DNA of 33,963 nt from Desulfobacteraceae bacterium (GCA_014237365.1 JABZFQ010000106.1:1-33963), one strand, 5' to 3'. Shown: positions 8,908 through 18,755, counted from the stretch's first letter. Program-made: numbers and translations. The notes: generated by a model from the letters alone, not told the origin.

Positions 8908-9219
8908 ATGGATAATTTCTTTTTGTTCAGCAGTGTAATATTATGCTTTTTAGCTCTGCTCTGTCTTTACAGGGTTGTTTTTGGACCCACTGTTATGGAC
9001 AGAATAATATCTGTTGGAGCTATTGGTAATAAAACTACTGCGACTCTTCTTTTTATGGGGATGATCTACGGCAGGGTGGAAATGTTTGTAGATATCGCTT
9101 TAGCTTATGCTTTACTGAATTTTATTGCAACACTTGGGGCAGCAAAATTCTTTAGGGTACGTAAAAGCATATTGCCTGGTTCAAAATACTTTCAGGAAAG
9201 AAAGAGGAGGATTTCATAA
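8908..9219 (+). CDS. mrpF: Monovalent cation/H+ antiporter subunit F
   Basis: LYRVVFGPTVMDRIISVGAIGNKT; multi-TM; operon context. Confidence 0.88.
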   Translation: MDNFFLFSSVILCFLALLCLYRVVFGPTVMDRIISVGAIGNKTTATLLFMGMIYGRVEMFVDIALAYALLNFIATLGAAKFFRVRKSILPGSKYFQERKRRIS

Positions 9220-9555
9220 ATGGAAATAGTAACCATAATTTTTGTTTTAGGCGGCCTTTTTTTCTTTTTTGCAGCAAGTATAGGGCTTCTGCGGTTTCCT
9301 GATTTTTATGCCAGGATGCATGCCACTGGCAAAGGTGACACCCTCGGAGGTTTTCTTATAATTTTAGGACTTGCTGTTTATAACCTTTTTCATGGTGGGC
9401 ATGGTGGTTTTGATCTGGCAAGTATACTGACATCTGTCAAAATAATTTTTATTGCCGTGTTCATCTTTCTGGCCAACCCTACAGCTACTCATGCAGTTTT
9501 CAAGGCTGGGCTTGATTCTGGTGTTGTGCCATGGACAAAGGAGGGCTCAAAATGA
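9220..9555 (+). CDS. mrpG: Monovalent cation/H+ antiporter subunit G
   Basis: GLLRFPDFYARMHATGKGDTLGGFLIILGL. Confidence 0.9.
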   Translation: MEIVTIIFVLGGLFFFFAASIGLLRFPDFYARMHATGKGDTLGGFLIILGLAVYNLFHGGHGGFDLASILTSVKIIFIAVFIFLANPTATHAVFKAGLDSGVVPWTKEGSK

Positions 9556-9797
9556 TTTGGCAGCTTGATCTTATATTGTTATTGCTTGTTCTTATAACGG
9601 GGATTGCTGCGCTCAGTGTTAGAGATCTTTTGAGTTCAGCTATTATCCTTGGTGCATACAGTTTTTTGATGTGCTTGCTCTGGACGGAGATGGGGGCTGT
9701 TGATGTCGCATTTACCGAGGCAACTGTTGGAGCCGGTGTAAGTACGGTATTTTTTGTTGCTGCAATATACCATACTACAAGGAGGACAAAAGATTGA
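9552..9797 (+). CDS. DUF4040/MbhD-like subunit (MrpA C-terminal-type module)
   Basis: SVRDLLSSAIILGAYSFLMCLLWTEMGAVDVAFTEATVGAGVSTVFFVAAI; ATG at 9552 follows GGAGG. The ORF track start at 9531 is also possible. Confidence 0.8.
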   Translation: MIWQLDLILLLLVLITGIAALSVRDLLSSAIILGAYSFLMCLLWTEMGAVDVAFTEATVGAGVSTVFFVAAIYHTTRRTKD

Positions 9798-10072
9798 GAC
9801 AGTTCTTAGGTTTTTTGGTTACAATGGTTACAGCGGCACTTCTTATTTACTCCACGCCTGAAATGCCCGGCTGGGGTGATCCGAATTCTCCTGCAAGTAC
9901 GCATGTCTCACCTAGATATATAGAGAAAGCAGATGAAGAAACACATACTCCCAACATTGTTACAGCGGTACTTGCTGACTATAGGGGATATGATACCATG
10001 GGAGAGACAATGGTTGTCTTTGTTGCAGGGATCGGATGCATAATGCTGCTCAGAAGGAGGCAACACAAGTGA
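9794..10072 (+). CDS. MbhE-like small membrane subunit
   Basis: TTG start overlapping the preceding stop; TPNIVTAVLADYRGYDTMGETMVVFVAGIG motif typical of the MrpA-C/MbhE-type module. Confidence 0.75.
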   Translation: MRQFLGFLVTMVTAALLIYSTPEMPGWGDPNSPASTHVSPRYIEKADEETHTPNIVTAVLADYRGYDTMGETMVVFVAGIGCIMLLRRRQHK

Positions 10073-10509
10073 TAAGAAGAAATGACGATTTAATTATTGA
10101 GACGTTGGCAAGACTGCTGATCCCTTTTATTCAGGCATTTGCACTGTATGTTCTTTTCCTTGGGCATTATAGTCCAGGGGGAGGTTTTCAGGGCGGAGTC
10201 CTTGTTGCAGCGAGTCTTATACTCCTTATTATTGCATTTGATTTGGAAAAAACGACAAAAAGATTTTCAGAAAAATTCAACGTTATTTGCAATGGTGGTG
10301 GTGTATTTATTTATGCAGGTATTGGTTTATTGTGCATTTTGCTTGGAGGGAATTTATTAGATTATAGTGTTCTTTCCAAAATATTACCGGTTGGACCAGA
10401 AGAAGCAAGAGCGCTCGGTATTTTAGGTGTAGAGATCGGTGTTGAAATTACGGTCGCAGCCTGTTTGGTATCAATCTTTATTGATCTTGCAGCAAATGGT
10501 GAAAATTAG
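10069..10509 (+). CDS. mrpB: Monovalent cation/H+ antiporter subunit B
   Basis: GTG start after AGGAGG, overlapping the preceding stop; LYVLFLGHYSPGGGFQGGVLVAASLILL. Confidence 0.88.
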   Translation: MIRRNDDLIIETLARLLIPFIQAFALYVLFLGHYSPGGGFQGGVLVAASLILLIIAFDLEKTTKRFSEKFNVICNGGGVFIYAGIGLLCILLGGNLLDYSVLSKILPVGPEEARALGILGVEIGVEITVAACLVSIFIDLAANGEN

Positions 10510-10523
10510 GAGGCAGTTGAATA

Positions 10524-10931
10524 ATGGATTTTATAATTGCCAAGTATAATTACTGGATTTATATCATTCTGATGATGATAGGGCTTTATGGAATGATAGC
10601 CAAAAACAACCTGGCTAAAAAAGTAGTGGGCATGACCTTGTTTCAGACATCCATAATCCTTTTTTTCATATCTACCAGCGTAAAGAGCGGAGGTGCCACT
10701 GTTCCCATTGTGATGGGTGATCCACATTTACATGGTCATGTAATACCCGGGACTGTTCATGCTATCCAGTATCTTAACCCTCTTCCCCATGTTCTTATGC
10801 TCACAGCTATTGTTGTTATGGTTGCAACATTTGGAATTGCAGTGGCATTGTTGATGCGGATTTACAAGAGATATGGAACACTTGAGGGGGATGAGATTGT
10901 TGAAATCAGGAAGCAAGAAACTGCTTCATAA
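10524..10931 (+). CDS. mrpC: Monovalent cation/H+ antiporter subunit C (NuoK-like)
   Basis: GLYGMIAKNNLAKKVVGMTLFQTSIILFF; PLPHVLMLTAIVVMVATFGIAVALL. Confidence 0.88.
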   Translation: MDFIIAKYNYWIYIILMMIGLYGMIAKNNLAKKVVGMTLFQTSIILFFISTSVKSGGATVPIVMGDPHLHGHVIPGTVHAIQYLNPLPHVLMLTAIVVMVATFGIAVALLMRIYKRYGTLEGDEIVEIRKQETAS

Positions 10932-10964
10932 ACACAAATAAAATATCTGAGATTGGAATAAAAA

Positions 10965-12458
10965 ATGAGTTCAAATTATCCTGCATTTATTATAATGGTG
11001 CCATTCGTATCGGCTTTGCTCATTTTTGTGATCGGTTGGTGGAATAAAAAGCTTAGCTGTGGTTTAGTTATAGCGGTACTTGCAGCAGTCTTTTTATTGT
11101 CGATCGGCATAATGAAGGATGTGATTGCCAACGGTACTATTCGTTACTGGCTCGGGGGCTGGGAGCCGCCCTGGGGTATAGAGTATGCTGTGGATTATCT
11201 GAACGCATTTATGCTGGTCATAATTTCGTTCGTTAGCCTTGTTGTAACTATTTACTCCAAAAAGAGTATAGAAAAAGAGATTCCAGATAAAATAGTTCCA
11301 TTTTACAGTCTTTATCTGCTTCTTATAACCGGATTGATGGGCATAGTTATAACTGGTGATCTGTTTAACGTTTTCGTATTTTTGGAAATCGCAGCTATAT
11401 CATGTTATGCCCTGATAGCAGTGGGAAGAAAAGGCGCTTCTTACTCATCATTCAAATATATTGTAATGGGTACGGTTGGCGCCTCATTTTACCTTCTTGG
11501 GGTTGGCTATATATATTTAGTCACTGGATCTCTGAACATGCTGGATGTGGCAGAGCTATTGCCCCCGCTCTACGATTCTAAGGTTGTACTGACGGCAGGG
11601 GTTTTTATGCTTGTGGGTATAGGATTAAAAATGGCTGTATATCCTTTACATGCCTGGGCACCTGGTGCATACTCAGATGCCCCTTCAGCAGTAAGTGCTC
11701 TTATAGCACCTTTGATGACAAAGGTTGCCGCCTATCTTATGATTAGAATCTTTTTTACCGTTTTTAAGCCATATTTCTTTGTGGACGTTATTCCTCTTGC
11801 AAGTATACTGACGTGGATTGCCGCTGTTTCAGTAATTGCCGGATCCATATATGCCATAGCGCAATCAGATTTAAAGAAAATGCTTTCATATTCAGTCGTA
11901 GCTCAGATTGGATACATAGCGCTGGGCATAGGATTGGCAAACAAAGCCGGGCTCACTGGAGCGGTTCTTCACATACTGAATGAGGCATTTACTAAAGGCT
12001 GTGTATTTATGGTGGCAGGGGCTATCATCTACAAGACAGGCTCCTGTAATATTGTTGGATTTAAAGATCTTTACAGGAAAATGCCGTTTACCATGTCGGC
12101 ATTTTTAATCGGTGCCTTTTCTATGGTAGGAATACCGCCGACATGTGGCTTTTTCAGCAAGCTGTATTTAATCATAGGATCAATTGATGCTAAACAGTGG
12201 ATTTTTGTGGCTGTGCTGTTAACGAGCAGTATTCTTAATGTTATTTACTTCTTCAGGGTCATAAAGATTGCAGCGTTTGAAGATGTAATTCCGGATTATT
12301 CAAGAACAACGCCCTATATAACATACAGGTTAGATGAAGTTCCATTAAGTATGCTTATACCTATACTGGTTATGGCTGCCGGAATACTGGTTTGTGGTAT
12401 TTTCAGTCCTGAGATAATTAATACAGTGATTCAACATATCATTCCGGCAAGTTTTTAA
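10965..12458 (+). CDS. mrpD: Proton-conducting membrane transporter (MrpD/NuoN-like)
   Basis: GDLFNVFVFLEIAAISCYALIAVG; KMAVYPLHAWAPGAYSDAPSAVSALIAPLMTKVAAYL. Confidence 0.88.
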   Translation: MSSNYPAFIIMVPFVSALLIFVIGWWNKKLSCGLVIAVLAAVFLLSIGIMKDVIANGTIRYWLGGWEPPWGIEYAVDYLNAFMLVIISFVSLVVTIYSKKSIEKEIPDKIVPFYSLYLLLITGLMGIVITGDLFNVFVFLEIAAISCYALIAVGRKGASYSSFKYIVMGTVGASFYLLGVGYIYLVTGSLNMLDVAELLPPLYDSKVVLTAGVFMLVGIGLKMAVYPLHAWAPGAYSDAPSAVSALIAPLMTKVAAYLMIRIFFTVFKPYFFVDVIPLASILTWIAAVSVIAGSIYAIAQSDLKKMLSYSVVAQIGYIALGIGLANKAGLTGAVLHILNEAFTKGCVFMVAGAIIYKTGSCNIVGFKDLYRKMPFTMSAFLIGAFSMVGIPPTCGFFSKLYLIIGSIDAKQWIFVAVLLTSSILNVIYFFRVIKIAAFEDVIPDYSRTTPYITYRLDEVPLSMLIPILVMAAGILVCGIFSPEIINTVIQHIIPASF

Positions 12459-12479
12459 CATGATGAAAATAGGGATGGT

Positions 12480-12586
12480 TATAGACTTTCAGATAATTAA
12501 TTTCACAAGGATAGAAGGAGGAAGGCGTATTAGTTATACGTCGACGATTGATAACGCAGTGAAATTATTTATCTGAAAGTCTATAT
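12480..12586. repeat. R2 intact element (~107 bp, 26-bp terminal inverted repeats, 25/26 matching)
   Basis: ATAGACTTTCAGATAATTAATTTCAC ... GTGAAATTATTTATCTGAAAGTCTAT with internal hairpin CGTAT-TAGTT-ATACG. Confidence 0.9.
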
Positions 12587-12616
12587 TACACATCATCTGT
12601 TTTAGGAGGTCGATAC

Positions 12617-14644
12617 GTGGATACGTTGCAACTCGCATGGTTGTGTATGATTTTTCCCTTTATAGGTGTAGTAATGATCGCTTTGATGGATCGGATCAAT
12701 CCTACCCTACGAAGCGCTGTAGCCGTATTATTCCCATTGCTGTCTGCTGCCGCCAGTCTAATGATATTGCCGAATTTGTTTCATCCCGAAGCATTGCCGC
12801 TGGAAAGTTCAATTATATGGTTTGAAGCACCAATACTAGTAGAATTTGGTGTGTTGGTAGATCCATTAAGCATTATTCTGGCCAATGTTGTTGCGATTGT
12901 AAGCAGCATTATAGCGGTTTATTCCCTTGGGTATATGGAGGGAGATCCTGGGAAAACCAGATTTTTGATGCTGGTTAATCTATTTGTTGGAAGTATGCTT
13001 TTACTCGTTCTTGTTAATAACTTATTGTTTCTTTTTATTGGATGGAAGCTGGTTGGTTTATGCAGCTATGCTTTGATCGGTTACTACTGGAGAGACGAGA
13101 AGAAGTACTGGATAGGTGGCCCCGCTCCGACTAAATTTACTACTCCATCGCATTGTGGTTTAAAAGCCCTGGTTGTTACAGGTTTGGGTGATATGCTGAT
13201 GCTGGGCGGTATTTTTATAGTATACTACTATGCAAAAACATTAAACATTATGGAGCTTTATACAACTGCATCTATCTGGATTCCTGAAATGGCAAAAACG
13301 CCGGGTATGATTATACTTGCAACCTGTTTGCTTCTGGCGGGTCCTATTGGGAAGTCGGCTCAGTTTCCATTTCATGAATGGCTTCCTGAAGCAATGGCAG
13401 GCCCGGGCCCTGTATCGGCTTTGATTCATGCCGCAACAATGGTCAAAAGCGGGGTTTATCTGGTCGCAAGGTTTATTCCAATTTTTTACTATGGATACTG
13501 GGTAGCAGGTGTGGAAGAAGCATCCATGTTTTTTACAATTGTAGCATGGGTTGGTGTAATTACAGCCTTTGTTGCCGCGACACAGGGACTGGTTGCACTT
13601 GAACTGAAAAAAGCGCTTGCATTTTCTACAGTCAGCCAGATCGGATACATGTGGGTTGGGCTGGGAATGGCTGGTTTAAGCCAGTCTGTTCTAGTCGGCG
13701 GTACAACATCCGGGATCTTTCATCTGGTAAGCCATGCAGTATTTAAAGCATGTCTGTTTTTATGTGCGGGTTCTGTGATACATGCTGCGCATTCAATTTA
13801 CATGAATGATATGGGGTCAATGAAGAAATATATGCCCATTACGTGGATTGCTATGTTGATTGCTGCTCTATGCTTGATGGGGCTTCCGCCTTTACCGGGT
13901 TTCTGGAGCAAAGATATGATTCTGCTCAAGGCCCTTGAAGCTCATCATATGCCAATATTTGTTCTTTCAATGTTAACTGTAGTACTGACAGCTTTTTATA
14001 CAACACGTATGGTAGGCATGATATTTTTCGGGCCGGAGAGCAAAAACCTACAACATATTAAAGATGAAGGCAAGCACCCTCATGAGGCATCTCCAACCAT
14101 GTGGGGTGCGTGTGCCGTGCTGGCAGCTCTTGTAGTTGTTCTTGGTCTGTTAGGCCCTAAGGTTGAACACATTATTCAGGAAGGATTTAGCACAAATTTG
14201 ACAGGCACATTAAATCTGCCGGTTATGCATGCTGAAGAACATCCATTCAATTATCATATTTTTGTCACCGTGCTTTCTGTAATGTCTATACTTTTAGGTG
14301 CCATACCAGCCTATATGATTTACATTACCAGAAAGTGGGATCCAAAGGCCATTATTGAAGCGAATCCTGTATTACAGTCCTTTCATCAGTTCTTCTGGAA
14401 TAGATGGTATATAGATGCTTTTTATTTAAAATTTTTCATGAACGGAACGCTTAAACTTGGAAATATTGTTGCTTTCAGGATTGAACAAGGTTTTGATAAT
14501 CTGGCACATACAAAAATTCCAGGATTTGTTGTCGATAGAATCCCGGCACTGTTTTTCCGACTGCAGACTGAGTCCGAGGATCTGGCATTTAATCTTGCAT
14601 ATATTCTAATAATTTTTATTGGTATTCTTTTTGCTGTACTATGA
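12617..14644 (+). CDS. NuoL-like proton-conducting transporter
   Basis: GTG start after GGAGG; FIGWKLVGLCSYALIGYYW; GKSAQFPFHEWLPEAMAGPGPVSALIHAATMVKSGVYLVAR. Confidence 0.9.
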   Translation: MDTLQLAWLCMIFPFIGVVMIALMDRINPTLRSAVAVLFPLLSAAASLMILPNLFHPEALPLESSIIWFEAPILVEFGVLVDPLSIILANVVAIVSSIIAVYSLGYMEGDPGKTRFLMLVNLFVGSMLLLVLVNNLLFLFIGWKLVGLCSYALIGYYWRDEKKYWIGGPAPTKFTTPSHCGLKALVVTGLGDMLMLGGIFIVYYYAKTLNIMELYTTASIWIPEMAKTPGMIILATCLLLAGPIGKSAQFPFHEWLPEAMAGPGPVSALIHAATMVKSGVYLVARFIPIFYYGYWVAGVEEASMFFTIVAWVGVITAFVAATQGLVALELKKALAFSTVSQIGYMWVGLGMAGLSQSVLVGGTTSGIFHLVSHAVFKACLFLCAGSVIHAAHSIYMNDMGSMKKYMPITWIAMLIAALCLMGLPPLPGFWSKDMILLKALEAHHMPIFVLSMLTVVLTAFYTTRMVGMIFFGPESKNLQHIKDEGKHPHEASPTMWGACAVLAALVVVLGLLGPKVEHIIQEGFSTNLTGTLNLPVMHAEEHPFNYHIFVTVLSVMSILLGAIPAYMIYITRKWDPKAIIEANPVLQSFHQFFWNRWYIDAFYLKFFMNGTLKLGNIVAFRIEQGFDNLAHTKIPGFVVDRIPALFFRLQTESEDLAFNLAYILIIFIGILFAVL

Positions 14645-14672
14645 TAAAACTTTATGACATTGCGGAGATAAA

Positions 14673-16190
14673 ATGATGTCTCATATTCTATTACAAATAG
14701 TAGTTGTTCCGGCTATTGCATCACTTGTCATTTTGCTGTTCAGGCAGCAATTAGGAAAAAATGCCGGCTGGCTGGCCGGATGCAGTCTTCTATATAGTAC
14801 GGGATTGCTTTTTTTAGCGTGTATCAAAGTTTATCATGGAGATGTAATTGTTGAAAATTATCCTTTCGTAAGTTCAGCAATTACATTTGACCTTCTTGGT
14901 GACGGCCTGAGTCTGCCTATTGCATTGATAATAAACATACTTTGTACAGCCCTTGCTTTTTATGCAATGCATTATGTGGAACACAGAATTGAGGCAATAT
15001 ATGGAGATGTAGATGAACGTACCTGGCGTAATCACTATACGCGATTTTACATTATGTTTTTAGGTTTCCCATTAGGTTTCATGGGGGTCTGTTTAGTCAC
15101 AAATCTCATTGCAATGTACTTTTTCCTTGAACTATTGCCAATTCCTCTTTATTTTATTATGGCGATGTTTGGGTATGTAGATAGAGTAAAAGTGGCCATG
15201 ATATGTCTTTTGTGGGCTATTATAGGCGCATCGTTTTTTATTGTAGCTGCAATAATGACATATTCTCAGATTGGAAGCTTTCATATATCGGATCTACCAG
15301 CCCTTGCCGGTAATCCAATGACTTTTTGGATTATTCTGTTTTTTCTGGTTGCCTTACTTGCAAAGATGGCTATAGTGCCGTTTCAGGTATGGATGCCGCA
15401 GGTTCATGCAGAACATCCAACCTGTATTGCGGGGTTGCTTGCCGTTTATGCAAATGTAGCGGCATATGTAATTGTCAGAATATTAGTTTTTCCTCTTCTT
15501 GATGATTTTAAGGTGTTTTCAATGCCGCTTTTGATACTGGGCCTTGCAACCATGGTATACGGCTCACTTCTTACAATGGCACAAACAGATGTTAAACGTT
15601 TTGCCGCTTGTTCAACAATAAGTCAGCTTGCGTATTCACTGCTTGGAATAGCTGCACTTACTATAACAAGTCTTGAAGGTGGAATGTTCTTCTTTTTAAG
15701 CCACATTATGGGTAAAACAATTCTATTTTCAACAGCAGGTATTCTTGTATATACCACTGGCATCAGGGATATGAGACAAATGGGCGGACTGGCGTCGAAG
15801 ATGCCAATAACTACTGCACTTTGGATTATGGGAGCCATGATGCTTTCAGGGTTCCCTCCAATGAGCAGTTTTCCTGGAGAATGGCTTCTTTTCACAGGTG
15901 TATTTCATACCGGCATAGAAATGATGCCCGGTGGTCTTATTATAGCCATAGTTGCGGCTACTGCAATTACATTGACGGTAGCTTATACATTCAGATCGGC
16001 AAAAATAATATTTTTCGGTAAAATGAATCCTGATCTTGAGCTTCATGGGCACGGAGAAATTAAGGATCCTCCAGCTATGATGTTGATTCCGCTATTGTTT
16101 ATTGCTGGTGTTTCAATAACATTAGGTCTTTTCCCAAAACTTATGCTGAACCTGTTTCACAATGTAATCGGAACGCTACCGCTCCCTTAA
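14673..16190 (+). CDS. NuoM/MrpD-like proton-conducting transporter
   Basis: ELLPIPLYFIMAMFG; KMAIVPFQVWMPQVHAEHPTCIAGLLAVYANVAAYVIVRI. Confidence 0.88.
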   Translation: MMSHILLQIVVVPAIASLVILLFRQQLGKNAGWLAGCSLLYSTGLLFLACIKVYHGDVIVENYPFVSSAITFDLLGDGLSLPIALIINILCTALAFYAMHYVEHRIEAIYGDVDERTWRNHYTRFYIMFLGFPLGFMGVCLVTNLIAMYFFLELLPIPLYFIMAMFGYVDRVKVAMICLLWAIIGASFFIVAAIMTYSQIGSFHISDLPALAGNPMTFWIILFFLVALLAKMAIVPFQVWMPQVHAEHPTCIAGLLAVYANVAAYVIVRILVFPLLDDFKVFSMPLLILGLATMVYGSLLTMAQTDVKRFAACSTISQLAYSLLGIAALTITSLEGGMFFFLSHIMGKTILFSTAGILVYTTGIRDMRQMGGLASKMPITTALWIMGAMMLSGFPPMSSFPGEWLLFTGVFHTGIEMMPGGLIIAIVAATAITLTVAYTFRSAKIIFFGKMNPDLELHGHGEIKDPPAMMLIPLLFIAGVSITLGLFPKLMLNLFHNVIGTLPLP

Positions 16191-16299
16191 AAGCAGTATT
16201 TTAACTTGATAGTATAGGAATTTCCATATATATTAAGGTTAATTCTTAATTTGCTCTAATCATTCGATTACAAGGATGTCCCTAAAAAAAACAATAGTA

Positions 16300-16332
16300 A
16301 GGAACGGGGACGAAATAACATCTCCGTTCCTA
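16300..16332. repeat. R1 copy 3, minimal internally deleted derivative (33 bp)
   Basis: AGGAACGGGGACGAAATAACATCTCCGTTCCT: both R1 ends with no core. Confidence 0.65.
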
Positions 16333-16493
16333 AGTAAAAATAACGTAATAGTTCACCACGGACTTTCACTGAATTATCAAAATATTCTTCTCAACATTCT
16401 GACGTATTAGCCCCAAAATTGATTAATAATCCCCCACTCTCATAATTTCAAAAAGTTCCGAAGATCGCATAAATACAAAAAAGAGGTGAAGAA

Positions 16494-16679
16494 ATGCAGA
16501 ATATAAAATGGGAAGTTAAAGACGATAAACTGATTATTGAGATAGATTTAACAAAAGAGTTTGGACCCTCAAAATCTGGCAAAACGATAACAGTCGCCAG
16601 TACACGTGGTAACCAGAATGTTGATGGCACTGATGTTATAATTGGATTGAACGTTTACAGATATCCAGAAAATGGATAG
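16494..16679 (+). CDS. Small hypothetical protein (61 aa)
   Basis: AGAGGTGAAGAA-ATG ribosome-binding context; no recognised family. Confidence 0.6.
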   Translation: MQNIKWEVKDDKLIIEIDLTKEFGPSKSGKTITVASTRGNQNVDGTDVIIGLNVYRYPENG

Positions 16680-16721
16680 CATTTACGGTTTAGCGAAATG
16701 ATTATCTAAAAGGAAACGGAA

Positions 16722-18527
16722 TTGTATAAAAACCTAAAAAATTTTTTAGATAATCTGGATAAAGCTGGAGAACTTAAATTCATAAGCCACAAGGTATCCC
16801 CTTGCCTTGAAATTAGTAAAATAACGGATCAGGAGTCAAAAAGTCCTCATGGCGGGAAAGCCCTTTTCTTTGAGCAAGTAGAGAGTTCTTCATTCCCGGT
16901 CGCAACCAATATATTCGGAAGTTCCCGAAGGATTTGCATGGCCCTTGGAGTAGACCATCTTGACAGACTAGGTGAAAAAATAAAAAAATATATAAATATT
17001 AATCCTCCAGGGAATTTAAAGGAGGCATTAAATATCATTCCAATGGCAATTAATGTAACTAAATTTTTCCCCAGATCCTGCAAATCAAAGATTCCCCCCT
17101 GCCAGGAGATTATTCATAAGGGTGGCGATGTTGACCTGTCGAAACTACCAGTGCTTCACTGCTGGCCCAAAGACGCTGCTCCATTTATCACTCTGCCAAT
17201 GGTATTTACAAAAAGTCTTGCTACGGGCAAACGTAATGTTGGAATGTACAGAATGCAGATTTTTGACAAAACTTCTACAGGCATGCACTGGCACATTCAC
17301 AAAGATGGCTCGCATTATTTTAATGAATACCGGAGCGAAGGCAAAAGAATGCCAGTTGCTGTAACCATAGGTGCTGATCCTGCTTCCATCTATGCAGCAA
17401 CAGCTCCAATGCCAAGAGGGGTGGATGAAATGCTGCTCGCAGGTTTCATTCGTCAGAAGCCTGTATTAATGACAAAATGCTTAACGATAGACATGGAAGT
17501 ACCTTCTGAAGCTGAATTTGTACTTGAGGGTTATGTTGATCCTGATGAGCTCAAGCTGGAAGGCCCATTCGGCGATCATACTGGTTACTATTCGCTTGCT
17601 GACTATTATCCGGTATTCCACGTTACTGCTGTAACTCATAGAAAAAATCCGATCTACAATGCTACACTTGTTGGCCGTCCGCCAATGGAAGACTGCTATC
17701 TTGCAAAGGCTACAGAACGTTTGTTCCTGCCGATGCTTCAGACAGTTATGCCTGAAATATGTGATTACTGGTTTCCGTGGGAGGGGGTTTTCCATAACAT
17801 AGTTATTATATCTATCGATAAAGAATTTTCGGGGCATGCACAGAAAATTATGAGCGGGCTCTGGGGACAGGGGCAGATGAGTTTTTGTAAAGCAATTGTT
17901 GTTGTCGACAAAAATATCAATCCTCAGAATCCAGGCCGAGTAATAGAAGAATTGGTGAGAAGACTCGATATTACTTCTGATATTACCCTGACAAAGGGTA
18001 TTTTGGATGTGCTTGACCACTCATCTCCCCTGCCAAATTTTGGGAACAAAATAGGCATTGATCTAACCACCAGATTCAAGGATGAACCGCCAAGAAACTA
18101 CAAAAAACGCATAAAAAAAACTTCTGCTGTTGATTTGCCAAGTGTAGCAATAAACAGGTTGCCTGGTTCTGTTAAGTGCAAATATCTGTTTCATAATATA
18201 TCGAAAAGAGAAAATTGCTTAAATAACATACTTGCGATTTCAGTGGAAAAGACAGAACAAAGAGGCGGGAAAGATTTTGCCATAATGTTCCTCGGAATGG
18301 ATGCACTTGATATGTTCAATATATTTATTCTTTTTGACAGGGAAATTGATCTTTCCGACAACTCTCTTATGCTGTGGAAGGTTTTCAACAATGTTGATCC
18401 GGGAAGAGATATGGTCTTTCAGGATGGCCGTGTTGTTATAGATGCATGCAAGAAGGGGATAATGGACGGTCATGAAAGAGAGTGGCCGGAGGATCTAACA
18501 TTTGACGTAACCGTCCACGTTCCTTAG
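16722..18527 (+). CDS. UbiD-family decarboxylase
   Basis: KGGDVDLSKLPVLHCWPKDAAPFITLPMVFTK; NVGMYRMQIFDKTSTGMHWHIHKDGSHYF; EGPFGDHTGYYSLADYYPVFHVTAVTHRKNPIY. Confidence 0.92.
   Translation: MYKNLKNFLDNLDKAGELKFISHKVSPCLEISKITDQESKSPHGGKALFFEQVESSSFPVATNIFGSSRRICMALGVDHLDRLGEKIKKYININPPGNLKEALNIIPMAINVTKFFPRSCKSKIPPCQEIIHKGGDVDLSKLPVLHCWPKDAAPFITLPMVFTKSLATGKRNVGMYRMQIFDKTSTGMHWHIHKDGSHYFNEYRSEGKRMPVAVTIGADPASIYAATAPMPRGVDEMLLAGFIRQKPVLMTKCLTIDMEVPSEAEFVLEGYVDPDELKLEGPFGDHTGYYSLADYYPVFHVTAVTHRKNPIYNATLVGRPPMEDCYLAKATERLFLPMLQTVMPEICDYWFPWEGVFHNIVIISIDKEFSGHAQKIMSGLWGQGQMSFCKAIVVVDKNINPQNPGRVIEELVRRLDITSDITLTKGILDVLDHSSPLPNFGNKIGIDLTTRFKDEPPRNYKKRIKKTSAVDLPSVAINRLPGSVKCKYLFHNISKRENCLNNILAISVEKTEQRGGKDFAIMFLGMDALDMFNIFILFDREIDLSDNSLMLWKVFNNVDPGRDMVFQDGRVVIDACKKGIMDGHEREWPEDLTFDVTVHVP
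18512..18525. repeat. Possible R1 terminal relic forming the last codons and stop of the UbiD gene
   Basis: CGTCCACGTTCCTTA matches the R1 right end of copy 5 (..TTCGTCCACGTTCCTTA). Confidence 0.45.
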
Positions 18528-18755
18528 TAGTGAAGTCTGTGGGCAAAACCAGAACGTGAAAGCGTAATGGAGGTCCGAAGCCAAACGGAACTTAGAATAC
18601 AAGCTCTGTATTGAGCCCCTAAAAATGTATAGTTGTGGACGTTGGATAAGCTTCCGAGAAAACGATAGCAAAAGCCGACGCTTTGCATGCAGCGGAAGGC
18701 AGCAGTCCTGATTGCGCTATGGCAAGTAATTAGCCCATCTTTTCGAATAAAAAAA
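18528..18755 (+). ncRNA. Putative structured RNA, possibly a group II intron domain-I-like remnant
   Basis: No ORF; GGTCCGAAGCCAAACGGAACTTAGAATACAAGCTCTGTATTGAGCCCC-like composition recalls bacterial group II intron 5' regions. By-eye impression only. Confidence 0.25.

Noticed and set aside
13241-13429. Antisense ORF inside the NuoL-like gene, and similar antisense ORFs in other coding genes
   Set aside because: Overlap strongly supported genes, with no motif or RBS support; treated as chance frames.
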